Shown here piece by piece: positions 23,659 through 34,543 of a stretch of 64,000 nt of DNA; position 1 is the stretch's first letter; every line of letters starts with the position of its first letter. A program made the position numbers and the translations under genes. The stretch is from contig NC_061083.1 of NCBI RefSeq assembly GCF_021917145.1, positions 513,951 through 577,950 on the forward strand, written 5' to 3'. The notes under the pieces were generated by a model. The model saw only the letters and a program-made list of their open reading frames with translations. It ran no database searches and had not been told where the DNA came from. Source of the stretch: Hypomesus transpacificus (lineage: Eukaryota; Chordata; Actinopteri; Osmeriformes; Osmeridae).

Positions 23659-26640
23659 GAAAATACAGAGGACAGTGTGGCTTGCTACAAAAACAACTGT
23701 TCTTGCGCTAAATTGACGAGAGTACATCCTAAATGCTGCTTTTGAATGACAAAACCCAGCTGGGAGTGCATCTTAACCATGTGTGTCCTTGTTCTCAGAC
23801 TTAACTTTGATGTGGAGAAGTTTTTCTCCACTTGCAGTCTTGAGGGTGACAGAGAAGAGCACAGATGTAGGAGGGAAACATTTTTTGATTGGAAAGCGAA
23901 AGATCAGGTGTGTGGGAGAAAAGGTGGAAAAGAATGAGGGAGAGGAGCAGTGTGACTGCTCCACCTCTGAATCACAAAATGTTCTTGACAAAAACATTTT
24001 GCTTCCAAACGTCACAGGGAGAACGGTTGGGTGGGAAGGGAGGGAGGATTCAGGACAGAAGACGGTGGATCCCCTAAGTCGATGCGTACGTTCTGTATTG
24101 AGACAATCAATACTGGAATGAGTGTGCACTTATGTGTTCTGACATATGGTCCTATGGGTCTATCACATCCTGGGGAGATCATGTCCTCATTGCTGTTTCC
24201 TTCTCGTGTCTAAGTTGGGAAACAGGCGCAAACATCGCAAAAGCCTCTGACAACCATCCATCACTTCAGATTTAGACTAGAGTCACTAGAAGTTCCATTT
24301 CCATCATAAATCAATCTCCTGAGATTTGCTCTTGGTTTAGTGTGAATACTGGGGGTTTTAGCTTGGGTGTTTCATCTTAATTAGCTAAACCGTAATATGG
24401 GAAACATGCTTGTGCAGCGAGAGGATGTGAAAGTGGATGGTTGACTGTTTCTGGGAGGGTATCCACGTGTTTTCACAATTGTTTATGGAATCCTCATTGG
24501 TTGCTGAAGACACATCAAGAGACACAAAGTCATCCTCTTTTGCACTGAGACAACACACATCGGAAGACAGAAATAGCTCTCTGAACTTTAGTTTTTGTTG
24601 TAAGATATAGTTTTACAGGTGCTTTGTCTTATGCCATGTAGTTCTACCGGACCTTTCAGGATCTACCCCTCAGTGCCAGCGTCATCATGGATAACAGGAG
24701 GGCTCTGCCAAGTCCTGCTCTAATTATAGCATCCCCCATCCTCCCCATACTAGTGAATTTATAGGTCACCTCTAACTGTTCCATAGACATATACAGAATG
24801 GATAACCCCTGTTAGATACTTATATTATTTATTGGGAGAAATAGAGTTATGTATTTGAACAGTTAAAGGCTGGATCACATGGATTCTGTCTGATGGTTCT
24901 ATAAATGGAAGATGCTGCATCAAAATTGATTAGTGGATGGGCGGGCAATTCCCAGGCCAAGCGTAATCAAATATACTTGTTTTGATGTGCGTAGATCTTA
25001 AAATATACTGACGACAACTTATAGAGGACGCTGTTAAACTAAACCAAAAATAAATAAAGTAAAAATAAGAGAATAAATTATAATGCTTTGTAAAGGTCAC
25101 CCCTGTTGTTGCATGTCTGGATGTCTCCGACAATCAGTTTGAGAAGAAAGTAACATAAAAATGCACTTGCGATGAAATATTCTCTTATATGACTACATAT
25201 CAACCCAAGTTGTTGTTGATGCCTTAAATCACTAAGTCTAAAATATTAAAGTAATTTGGTCACATAAACGTATACTGGTAATCTACAGATTCCAACTTTG
25301 CCAAATTACTCTACACATAAATGAACCTTATAAATAGCAGGCAGATATTTCATAAAATGTCATAAAAACAGGTTCTCATCACAATTTCACAGTTCTTGAG
25401 AACCCATCATCTCTTTATTTTATTTTTTGCTATGTGTCATTTCAACATCAATATAACTCACAAAGAGCACACAATCGTATCAACTATTAATAAACACACC
25501 TCCTCAAGGTTTTCCAACCACTGTTTAACATCCCTGTTGTCAACTTCCCAGAGAACCTGACAGTGACTGAGAAGTCCCAGGTCTAATAAGTGTTTTAATC
25601 ATCACTATGTAAAACCTCTCAATTATCATGCATCACTTTCCAAAGCAAAACAACAGGCATCAACAATACCTCAGATGACACAATAATGGAATCTAATCTA
25701 AAGGGAAATGCATTTAGCCGAAGGCTGCCCAAACCTGTTTCTAGAGAACTATTGTCCTGTAGGGTTTCATTCCAAACCAAAGCAAGCACATTGGATACAA
25801 ATATTTAGCCAAATTACTGGGATTTGAGCAATAAATGACAATAACTACAGGGTTATGTAGTTCTGATTCAACCCATGTATTGCCTTTGCAAAGTTATGTT
25901 TATACTTCACTCTTTGTGAACTTGATTGTTCTTTGTTCCACAGGGAAACGTGTGATGCATCAAATGTCAATAATAAATGTATGGTCAGTTTTTGTTCAAT
26001 CCAAGATTTTACAGTGACTATCCACCATTTGGTCACCAGATAACTAGAACAGAAGAGGATTTCAAAGGCCTCTGAAAGCAAAGGGGAGCAGTTCTCAAAG
26101 GGGAGCACCCATGTATTAAGTCAGGGACTTGTGTCTGGCCGAGGGATTCACAGAGTGAACACATTCAGCAGCTCTCTCCACACCAGGGAACACCAGCATC
26201 CATAAAGGAAACTCGATTTAGCTTCTCATTTGCACTGATCCACCACGCCACCTGATGTCACATATGTGCGTCACCGTGTGGGTGGCGCGCTCGGCTGCCT
26301 CCCACCCCCCTCCCTCCTTTGCCAGTCAGCAGGTGCCCCCTTCGTCACAAGGGTTTAATTACTGTCTCTAACGCCTGGGGACACGAGAGCCACCGCAGGT
26401 GCATGTAATTAGTCAGACACACCTAGTCTTCCAGGGTTTCTCATATTTACTCGACGACGACTGCTAGAACTAAAGCAGGGAGGGTAACGCTTAACACCAG
26501 AGAAAACTCTGACAGTTTCATCTCACCTTTTGATTCTGATCTGACATGGTTAATGAACATCTTGTGCGGCCCGTCATTGCATTCCTCCGTGTGGAAAGGC
26601 GTGACTGCCTAAGTGAGATCATCAAGTCTATCATCATGTG
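21888..26640. other. Intergenic; one retroposon-tail-like segment and simple repeats
   Basis: 22,836-22,920 looks like the 3' region of a fish non-LTR element (repeated CAGAATCAGAA followed by GGGATTTATTCGCC). 26,200-26,450 is higher-complexity DNA with two TAATTA-type homeodomain sites and could be a conserved enhancer. No coding exon was recognised. Confidence 0.35.
23590..23653. repeat. (GA)n microsatellite
   Basis: Almost pure GA dinucleotide repeat. Confidence 0.9.
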
Positions 26641-26648
26641 AGGCTGGG

Positions 26649-26943
26649 TGTCACGACGTGAGGTGGGGTTGGACCCAAATGCAGGGGAGTACCGAAGCAT
26701 AGCGAGGAACACAGGTTTAATTCTCAAAACGGGAAACAGACAGGGTACACGCAGTGACAAAGGGTAATGCTAAGACAAAGACTGGACACAAAGCAGGAAC
26801 CTAAATACACAGAAACAAACAAGACACAGGTGAACACAATGAAACTAACGACAACTGAACGAGACAGGTGACGACAATGACAGGGAAACACTAGGGCAGG
26901 GCAAAACCAAAAACAATAGGGGGGCACGGCTGTGGCCGTGACA
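26649..26943 (-). repeat. LTR (3' copy in element orientation)
   Basis: Begins TGTCACGACGTG and ends GGCCGTGACA on the plus strand. By eye it is indistinguishable from 28,257-28,551. Confidence 0.9.
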
Positions 26944-26964
26944 GTACCCCCCTCTCAAGGGACG

Positions 26965-28254
26965 TCACCCGACGACCCACAAGGCAGGGCAGGGGGTCAG
27001 GGCAGGTCCGGGGGACGACCTGGAGGCAGGGCAGAGGGTCGGGGCAGGTCCGGGGGTCGGCCCGGAGGCAGGGCAGAGGGTCGGGGCAGGTCCGGGGGGG
27101 CGACCCGGAGGCAGGGCAGAGGGTAGAGGCAGGTCCGGGGGGCGGCCCGGACGCCGGAGCACGGGCACGGGGGCACCTGGGAGCGTGGACGAGGAGGCGC
27201 CTGGGAGCGCGGACGAGGAGGCGCCTGGGAGCGCGGGCACCGGGGCGCATGGGAGCGCTGGCACCGGGGCGCATGGGAGCGCTGGCACCGGGGCGCATGG
27301 GAGCGCGGGCACCGGGGCGCATGGGAGCGCGGGCACCAGGGCGCATGGGAGCGCGGGCACCGCGGCAGGCAGCAGCCAGAAGTCCTTGGGCGGAGGAGGA
27401 GGCCAGAAGTCCTCGGGCGGAGGAGGCGGCGACCAGGAGTCCTCGGGCGGAGGAGGAGGCGGCCAGGAGTCCTCGGGCGGAGGAGGAGGCGGCCAGGAGT
27501 CCTCGGGCGGAGGAGGAGGCGGCCAGGAGTCCTCGGGCGGAGGAGGAGGCGGCCAGGAGTCCTCGGGCGGAGGAGGAGGCGGCCAGGAGTCCTCGGATGG
27601 CCTGGCACTGGGCGGCACAACCTCGGGGCGAGGCAGGGGCTCAGGGCAGGAACGAGGCTGGGGCACAGGGCAGGAACGAGGCTGGGGCACAGGGCAGGAA
27701 CGAGGCTGGGGCACAGGGCAGGAACAAGGCTGGGGTACAGGGTAGGAACGAGGCTGGGGCACCGGGCAGGAACGAGGCTGGGGTACAGGGCAGGAACGAG
27801 GCTGGGGTACTGGGCAGGAACGAGGCTGGGGTACTGGGCAGGAACGAGGCTGGGCTACAGGACAGGAACGAGGCTGGGCTACAGGACAGGAACGAGGCTG
27901 GGGCACAGGGCAGGAACGGGGCAGGGGTACAGGGCAGGAACGGGGCTGGGTTCTGGCGGCAGGCGGCCGACTCTCCCTGGCAGGAACAGCCTTGGTGGTC
28001 TGGGTGCTGGGCGGCGCAACCTTCTTCGTCCGGGCGCAGGGCGGCACAACCTCAGGATGAGGCAGGGGCACAGGGCAGGATCGAGGCAGGGGCCCAGGGC
28101 AGGACCGAGGCTGGAGTCGGGGTTCCGGCTGGGGCTGGAACCAGGACTTGGGGTGGGCCTTGAGCTGCAGGCTTCGGGGTCCACCAAAGGCCAGGCGGGT
28201 CCCTAGGAACTGGTTGGGTGAACTCCCTGCTGGGTCCCATCTTGGTCTTAGCAT
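26965..28254 (-). CDS. Proline-rich repeat ORF inside the LTR element
   Basis: An uninterrupted minus-strand frame runs from an ATG two bases inside the 5' LTR boundary for 429 codons; the frame also extends upstream into the LTR without an ATG-proximal stop. After a roughly 40-residue unique head (MLRPRWDPAG...) the protein is made of tandem blocks: PRSCPVPQ octads (24-bp DNA unit), PPPPPPEDSW decads (30 bp), VPALPCAP octads (24 bp) and a 14-residue PGRPPDLP-type block (42 bp). No domain is recognised and no function can be assigned. Another frame on each strand is also open because all units are multiples of three, so translation is unproven. Confidence 0.4.
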   Translation of the reverse strand: MLRPRWDPAGSSPNQFLGTRLAFGGPRSLQLKAHPKSWFQPQPEPRLQPRSCPGPLPRSCPVPLPHPEVVPPCARTKKVAPPSTQTTKAVPARESRPPAARTQPRSCPVPLPRSCPVPQPRSCPVAQPRSCPVAQPRSCPVPQPRSCPVPQPRSCPVPQPRSCPVPQPRSYPVPQPCSCPVPQPRSCPVPQPRSCPVPQPRSCPEPLPRPEVVPPSARPSEDSWPPPPPPEDSWPPPPPPEDSWPPPPPPEDSWPPPPPPEDSWPPPPPPEDSWSPPPPPEDFWPPPPPKDFWLLPAAVPALPCALVPALPCAPVPALPCAPVPALPCAPVPALPCAPVPALPGASSSALPGASSSTLPGAPVPVLRRPGRPPDLPLPSALPPGRPPGPAPTLCPASGPTPGPAPTLCPASRSSPGPALTPCPALWVVG

Positions 28255-28256
28255 TC

Positions 28257-28551
28257 TGTCACGACGTGAGGTGGGGTTGGACCCAAATGCAGGGGAGTAC
28301 CGAAGCATAGCGAGGAACACAGGTTTAATTCTCAAAACGGGAAACAGACAGGGTACACGCAGTGACAAAGGGTAATGCTAAGACAAAGACTGGACACAAA
28401 GCAGGAACCTAAATACACAGAAACAAACAAGACACAGGTGAACACAATGAAACTAACGACAACTGAACGAGACAGGTGACGACAATGACAGGGAAACACT
28501 AGGGCAGGGCAAAACCAAAAACAATAGGGGGGCACGGCTGTGGCCGTGACA
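28257..28551 (-). repeat. LTR (5' copy in element orientation)
   Basis: Second 295-bp direct repeat. Read on the minus strand it comes first and would carry the promoter for the internal ORF. Confidence 0.9.
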
Positions 28552-30590
28552 CTGGGTGAGCTCACTGACTCAGTGACAGGATCTTTAACATCATCCTTCA
28601 CTGTTCATTTTAAAGATCGCGTTGAAGAGACGTTGACATGAATGAGATAAATCAAAGGAAACATGTCAAAGTTGTTCACTTCCCAGATGGATGGAGGAAG
28701 GAAGGCGGGGGGGGGGGGGGGGGGCTAAAGAGATTGAAAGAAATAATAACTAATGTCTAGAATATTGATCTGCATACCATCATAATTTATTTATTTGTAA
28801 ATTTTAACATGTTGACACAAGAAGAAAATATGTACTCAGGACCAGCAACCTACTATTTAGAAAATAAATACTATACAAAAATACAATGAATAAAAAAGAA
28901 GTAACAGGCAGCTAAACTAGAACCTATTAATAAATAACTAAGAAACAAGTTTAAAAGCAGTGCATCATATTAGAATATTAAACCAGAGCATAATAAACCA
29001 GAGGAACTTCACGACAAAGCAGCACAGCACAATGAGAAACAAGATATACATGTATATATGTATCTGTCTGTCTGATATCAGTAACTAAGGCAGGGAGTTC
29101 ATGATTCTTACAGCCTCTGGAAAGAAGCTGCATTTTCAGATACATTCAGTAGTCAACTAGAAAGAATGGGTCCTAAAAAATGAACACAACAACACAATTT
29201 ACCGTTCACAATACACAAACGTTCACTATCTCCACATTGAAAATAACTGTTATAGAAGTAGCCCAGTTGTCACAAAAAGCATAAACAGCATATCTCTAAT
29301 AATGCCTGGAATCTCTCTGTGTGTGTGCGTGTGTGTGTGTTTGTGTGTAAGATTTAGATCGTAGTTTCCCAAGATCAGCTCAAGAACCGGGCATTCTGCA
29401 CAGTTCATATTCATTCAGTGTCGTCTTAATAATCCAACGGTGTGCAGTGCCGCAATTGACAATGTTCTGATAAGCATTTCAACACCAAATAATGAAAAAA
29501 GAATTTGCTTCGCTGCCAGTTTGGCTTGCTTTCTTCCAGTCCCCAGCCCCTTCACTTTGATTGGTCCTCTGGTCTTCTGCGAGTTTGCTAAGAATAGACT
29601 ATCTCGAGAACCGGGCCGTTTGCTAAATTTCTATTTTGCAGTTGTCCTTTATATCATCAATAATATCATATCATCACTAATGTAATTAACAAAGACATTT
29701 GCAATTAAATTAAACCAAGTAGTAAAGAAAATAAGGAAATTCTATTTTTATTCGCTTTTGCAACTGATAGGCCTAATCAGCTGCTTTCAAATGGGCTGGC
29801 TAGCCAACAGAACGACAACATAAAGTGGATATACTTTCAGTATAGATCAGCGAATTTTGTTTCATAAATTCATGTGTTCACTGATGTCAAAGCTGCCTGC
29901 TTATTGCAAATGTACAAGCCCTGTATGGGGAATTAGGCCTACAATTATGACAACTTGCTCAACTGTCAATTGTGCATGTTATGACTTCTGTTATGAACTA
30001 AATGTTTAGATGTTTGTGGTGGTAAGACAATTTAACAGAGAAACAAGCGGAGCCGGTTCATGCAGGGGACGCAAGACCTAGCGCATCACTAGCAAATCGT
30101 CAACACGAGTCAAGGCACACCTTCCTAATAGGGCGGGGTATATAGCAGGGATCCCAGCACTTGCATTGCTAGTGCGACACAGACGCTCTCAGTCTCCTGT
30201 GGCCTCCGCCTTCCCGGCCTCCACCCTTTGTCTGGTTCTTATTTTTTCTTCTTTCTCAGGGGGAATGCGTTCGCTGCTCTCTGCCCGGATGTCGAGCGGG
30301 TGTCTCAGGAAACGGTGTCTCAGATAGGTGCGGCAGGGAGCCACTGCGAGCACAACTATATGCCAAATCAAATATTACAATAATGTATTGTATCGTGTGG
30401 AATAAAGTTTCAAGTTAACAACACTACTGAGTCCTCCTGCCTAAACAAATATAGTACATTTTGATCAACATAACATGAGCAATTTATAACATAGGAAACA
30501 GCAGACAAAGGATGGCTACATTACCATTTGAATCAGGCACTCTCCAAATTGTGTATTTTGCAGGTGTCCTTTTTATAATCCAACGTAGAA
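28552..30590. other. Intergenic; poly-G run and LTR-like module
   Basis: A run of G lies at 28,707-28,724 and a TG-rich tract at 29,318-29,346. No host exon was recognised. The 29,977-30,447 segment is listed separately. Confidence 0.35.
29977..30447 (+). promoter_or_regulatory. Possible solo LTR: GC box, TATA box and poly(A) signal
   Basis: GGGCGGGG (30,131-30,138) abuts TATATAG (30,139-30,145) and is followed 256 bases on by AATAAA (30,401-30,406). Compact promoter-plus-poly(A) organisation of this kind is typical of LTRs. TG and CA ends at the given positions are possible but no duplication supports them. It could instead be a small orphan promoter. Confidence 0.35.
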
Positions 30591-30593
30591 ACA

Positions 30594-30629
30594 GACCCTA
30601 TTACCTTAACAGAATAAGGTAATAGGGTC
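30594..30629. repeat. Perfect 15-bp hairpin
   Basis: GACCCTATTACCTTA and its complement are separated by six bases. Isolated palindrome; no element boundary was recognised around it. Confidence 0.7.
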
Positions 30630-30767
30630 ATGCATCCTCTATAGATGTTATTGAGTATAGGGCCAACAAAACGAAATTCAAAATTTTCAGCAATTCAGAA
30701 GAAAAAAATACTGACATTTGATATTTCTTGCCTCATTGAATAGATGATTTGAAAACCCCTTTTTGGA

Positions 30768-31133
30768 ATATCTTCAAACGGAAAGACCGGGAAAAAACCA
30801 TTGCAGATGACTCCACCATCAAAGACCGAACCTTTGATCCTGCTTTTCTGTTCCAACGGTTCCTGATTATGTTGAAAACTGAACAGTTTTCACTGGAAGA
30901 TGTAATGACCTATGAGCTCTACTAATTTCCTGCCGCCCTGTTCGAAGGCAAGGAAATCTTCGGTAAAGCCAACAAACCCCAACTAGCGCAGGCAGTCACT
31001 GGGTTCTCAAGCAAGAAATCTAACAAAACTGTCCTGGATTTCATCCCACCAACTGAGCATTATGTCCTTGACAGTGGTTCCCTGGTTCACCATTTGGCAT
31101 GGAAAAAGAATAACAATTACATTGCCCATTGCA
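30768..31133 (+). pseudogene. Fragment of an uncharacterised multi-copy fish protein family
   Basis: The frame beginning near 30,768 reads about 120 plausible residues (FDPAFLFQRFLIML..., then FPAALFEGKEIFGKANKPQ..., then HYVLDSGSLVHHLAW) interrupted by an in-frame TAA at 30,923-30,925. From memory the YVLD-containing pattern resembles repetitive uncharacterised fish proteins; I cannot name the family. The open frame ends at a splice-donor-like GTAAGTAAG, suggesting the remains of an internal exon. The stop codon and lack of neighbouring exons argue against function. Confidence 0.45.
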
Positions 31134-31388
31134 CAGTAAGTAAGTAAGTAAGACCTTATTTATATAGCACTTTTCATACAAGAATTGCAGCTCAGTGCTT
31201 TGCACAGTCATATGCAGACTTTGCCATGCGCCATAGCCCTGCTTAATTGCACACATCTTCAGTTTGACCTGAGATAGCATAGCCGTCGTTGTGACTGGAC
31301 GTGAAGGGCATCATATCTAAGGATATCTCTGCTTCACACACAAATGGAAGTATGGCAGCCAGCTAATTAAGAATTCCTTTAATTTACT

Positions 31389-32830
31389 TTGAAGTATAGT
31401 AGGCTATCTCAAATATGGCAAATGCTCTGCTTGTTGTATTATTTGGGCATCACTGGCACTGCACTCCAGTGGATCTCATTCCACCTGTCGGGAAGATCCT
31501 ACCAGGTCTCCTGGGGAGGCAAACTGTCAGGCCCTCGCCAGCTCTCCACTGGTGTCCCACAGGGCTCTGTCCTTGGACCCCTCCTCTTCTCTCTGTACAC
31601 CACCTCACTTGGACCAATCATCACCTCCCATGGCTTCTCCTACCACTGCTACACTGACGACACGCAGCTGTACCTGTCGTTCCCCCCGACTGATCCGGGG
31701 ATCTCAGCTAGGATTGAGGCCTGCCTCACAGACATCTCCGCCTGGATGACCGAGCACCACCTCCAGCTGAACCTCGCCAAAACAGAACTTCTCATCATCC
31801 CGGCTAAACCCTCCATCTCCCACGATCTGTCAATCACCCTGGGATCTGCGACGGTGACCCCTTCATCCTCTGCCAGGAACCTTGGGGTTACCATGGATGA
31901 TGAGCTCTCCCTCACGGCCCACATTGCTGCCGTCTCCCGATCGTGTAGATTCACCCTCTACAACATCCGGAAGATCAGGAGATACCTGTCTGAGCACTCC
32001 ACCCAGCTGCTAATCCAAGCACTGGTCCTCTCCAAGTTGGACTAGTGCAACTCGCTGCTCGCTGGTCTCCCAGCATGTACAACCTGCCCTCTTCAGAGGA
32101 TCCAGATGCTCCCATGTTACCCCGCTCCTCATCTCTCTCAACTGGCTACCCATCAACGCCTGTATCAGATTCAAGACCCTGGTACTGACCTTCCGAGCGG
32201 TGAACTGCACCCGACTACATCAAGCCTCTCCTGCAGCCTTACACCCCCACCCGTCACTTACGGTCTTCATCAGACAACCGCCTGGTGGTCCCACCGCTCA
32301 AGACTGCCCGGTCCCAACACAAGCTCTTCTCCTGCCTGGCCCCCCAATGGTGGAACCAGCTCCCCACCTCAATCAGGGACACTGATCAAGAAAAGGCTCA
32401 AGACACACTTGTTCCGGGAGTACAATGGCACTTAGGAATGCTTGATTGGACCTGATGTTATTTTCCTCCAGGATCACAATGACTCTTATTGAGAGACTTG
32501 TTGCTCTTGTAGGTTAGTTATAACGAAGTCAACTCTTGAACTCTTGTACTCGCTGTGAAATATTTTACTGTTGATTGTTCTTCTACAGGTACAGTCTTGC
32601 ACTTTTTGGGGTTCATGTTGTTTTAATTTGTAACTTGTATAACTGCATGCTCTTATGGGTCTTCCCTTTGGCACTTGTTTAGTTTTTCACAATGTATGCT
32701 TCATGTTTTGGCTGCTTGCAATGTTTGGGACTACCTCGTTGTTATGATCAGTGACCTATGCTCTTTTGTAAAGCTCTCTCTCTTGGAAGTCGCTTTGGAT
32801 AAAAGTGTCTGCTAAATGCAGAAATGTAAA
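31389..32830 (+). mobile_element. 5'-truncated L2-type LINE with broken reverse transcriptase
   Basis: The 218-codon frame 31,389-32,045 holds reverse transcriptase motifs: GVPQGSVLGPLLFSLY, then YTDDTQLYL, where the usual catalytic YADD has become YTDD, then HLQLNLAKTELL. An in-frame TAG at 32,043-32,045 stands where family members read tyrosine (SKLD-Y-CNSLL), and the C-terminal part continues after it and then shifts frame. The 3' untranslated region ends at about 32,822 in the L2 tail. The 5' third is absent. It cannot encode an active enzyme. Confidence 0.85.
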
Positions 32831-32899
32831 TTATTTTGCAAACCAGTGATCTTCAATCATGGAGTGGTTATTGGATAACTATCTATGGGTTCTTAATAA

Positions 32900-32965
32900 C
32901 TCTTGTGTAACCTTCGGGTCATTGTGACCCTTCAGTCATTGTGACCCACTGTGACAAAAATAAAG
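32900..32965. repeat. MITE-like end, CTTCGGGTCA family
   Basis: The motif CCTTCGGGTCATTGTGACCC contains the GGGTCA..TGACCC palindrome also found at 63,768-63,783. Two copies in one window mark a dispersed family. The other terminus was not found. Confidence 0.4.
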
Positions 32966-34091
32966 TGAAGAATTTTCGTTTAAGGCCAGGTACTACAGGT
33001 AAAAAACAAGATTTTTGTTCAGTTTGTCAATTTGGATATCTTTTGATATTTTTGTTCAATAACCAGTAAACTTTCCTAACCCAATTTCTACCCCGAACAA
33101 ATCAATGTTGTGTTCTAATACAAACTTTCTTTGTCCTTGGACTAATGCTGTAATTCAATAAATACTGTCCTTGCAAAGTAGATGACTTTTCTGTCCTAAT
33201 TAGGAATGCTTAGAAGCATGTCTATCAAATACAAATGTATAGCCTGTACTGTGCAAATGTGTTTCTGCTCCCACATCAAGCAAGGAATGTCAATGTCATA
33301 GAGGACCATGGGACCAAGGCGGCAGTGTTGCTTCCTGCTGAACACAACAGTGCAGTTGCAGGGTATATGGACCACCATGCTTTCCTGCTTGTGGACCATG
33401 TCAAGTTGGGAATTGTGAGAATCACTATAATCAACCTCTATGGGAGGAACAATGTGACGACTAATAGTAAATCGAGTGAAGTTCACAGTGCAAAAAAGTA
33501 TAACAAATAAACCAGAACAATAAAAATAATGGTTATGAACCACAGAAACCACCAACCACCAACTAAGCAAAACGATATGAGAAACGAGAAAATGCAATTA
33601 CTTAAGGGAAATTGTACTTATTAAATATGCTTGTAACCAATTGCTTCCATATATAATTGTACTTGTAATCACTTATCTATCATGCAAATATGCTTATTAG
33701 AATATTATATGGCCAAAACTTGGATCAGTATTCCTGGTCTAGGAGGAATACAAAGGAGTAATGGTCCTTTTAAGGACCTGACGGCCGCCATTTTGAAAAT
33801 GGGGCCTTTCTTGAAGTCAAACTTTGGTAAACTTTTAGTATGTTTTTAAATACATCTGATGCTACTGTAAACCACTGAAAAACCTTTTGTTAGAATTGTT
33901 TGGAGGGTCAAGCCATATTTGCAGCTGACTAATACCCTACCGAGCATGACAGGAACAATATTATTTATGTCAGTGCTATGCAGAAAATCAAAGACTATTT
34001 TACTGATGAAATTCTGGCTAGCTATCTAAGAAAAAGACGATAATATTGAAGTGGATGGCTTATTTTAGTATGTATAGCTGGAAGGTTATTC
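32966..34091. other. Intergenic, nothing recognised
   Basis: No exon or paired transposon ends recognised. Confidence 0.4.
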
Positions 34092-34099
34092 GCTACAAT

Positions 34100-34535
34100 C
34101 AGTGGTGTAGGCCTATTGCTGAGTATATGCATATGGCATACCCACCTCTGAGGAGAAGGATTTATCCGTATACCTACCGCAGGAGAGACGAAGAGACCGT
34201 ACACCCCTATCCATCAATCTAATGGGAGTCAGAGCCATAGAGCTGGGAGCTAAGCCGCAGCCAATTAAATCTAGATATCCATTGTGTGTAGGCTACTTAA
34301 CTTTGATTTGACAATGAGTGGAATGACATTCGTCCAATTATTAAATATTTTTTCCCGCTTTCTTTCCTCCATCCTTCTTCGGTAGTTCTGCTGTATCGGG
34401 TAGTGGTGTGTATGTGTATGTGGGCCATACAGTCTATGGTGTGGGCATGTGTGTTCTTGCGTGCGGATCAAGGTGTGTATTGGGGTTCTATACATTCACA
34501 GTATACCCACCTAACGAAACACCACTACACCACTG
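34100..34535. mobile_element. Non-autonomous hAT element with perfect TSD
   Basis: The ends CAGTGGTGTAG are an exact 11-bp inverted repeat. The duplication GCTACAAT is exact at 34,092-34,099 and 34,536-34,543. It is 436 bp with no ORF of note. Confidence 0.92.
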
Positions 34536-34543
34536 GCTACAAT

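Larger units (their letters stand above)
26649..28551 (-). mobile_element. Complete non-autonomous LTR retroelement
   Basis: Two LTRs that read as identical (26,649-26,943 and 28,257-28,551, 295 bp each, TG...CA termini) are flanked by the 5-bp duplication CTGGG (26,644-26,648 and 28,552-28,556). Minus-strand orientation is indicated by a purine tract (AGAGGGGGGTAC on that strand) just before the LTR at 26,943. The 1.3-kb interior has no gag-pol, protease, reverse transcriptase or integrase. It holds only a repeat-built proline-rich ORF, so the element must use proteins supplied by another retroelement. Identical LTRs suggest recent insertion. I could not identify a primer-binding site with confidence. 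Confidence 0.9.

Noticed and set aside
27185..28163. Plus-strand glycine-, alanine- and arginine-rich ORFs (186 and 304 codons)
   Set aside because: They are the complement of the tandem-repeat blocks inside the LTR element. Frames stay open because unit lengths are multiples of three, and the minus-strand frame fits the element's orientation better.
31389..32045. Active reverse transcriptase gene
   Set aside because: 5' third missing, YTDD instead of YADD, premature TAG and later frameshifts.
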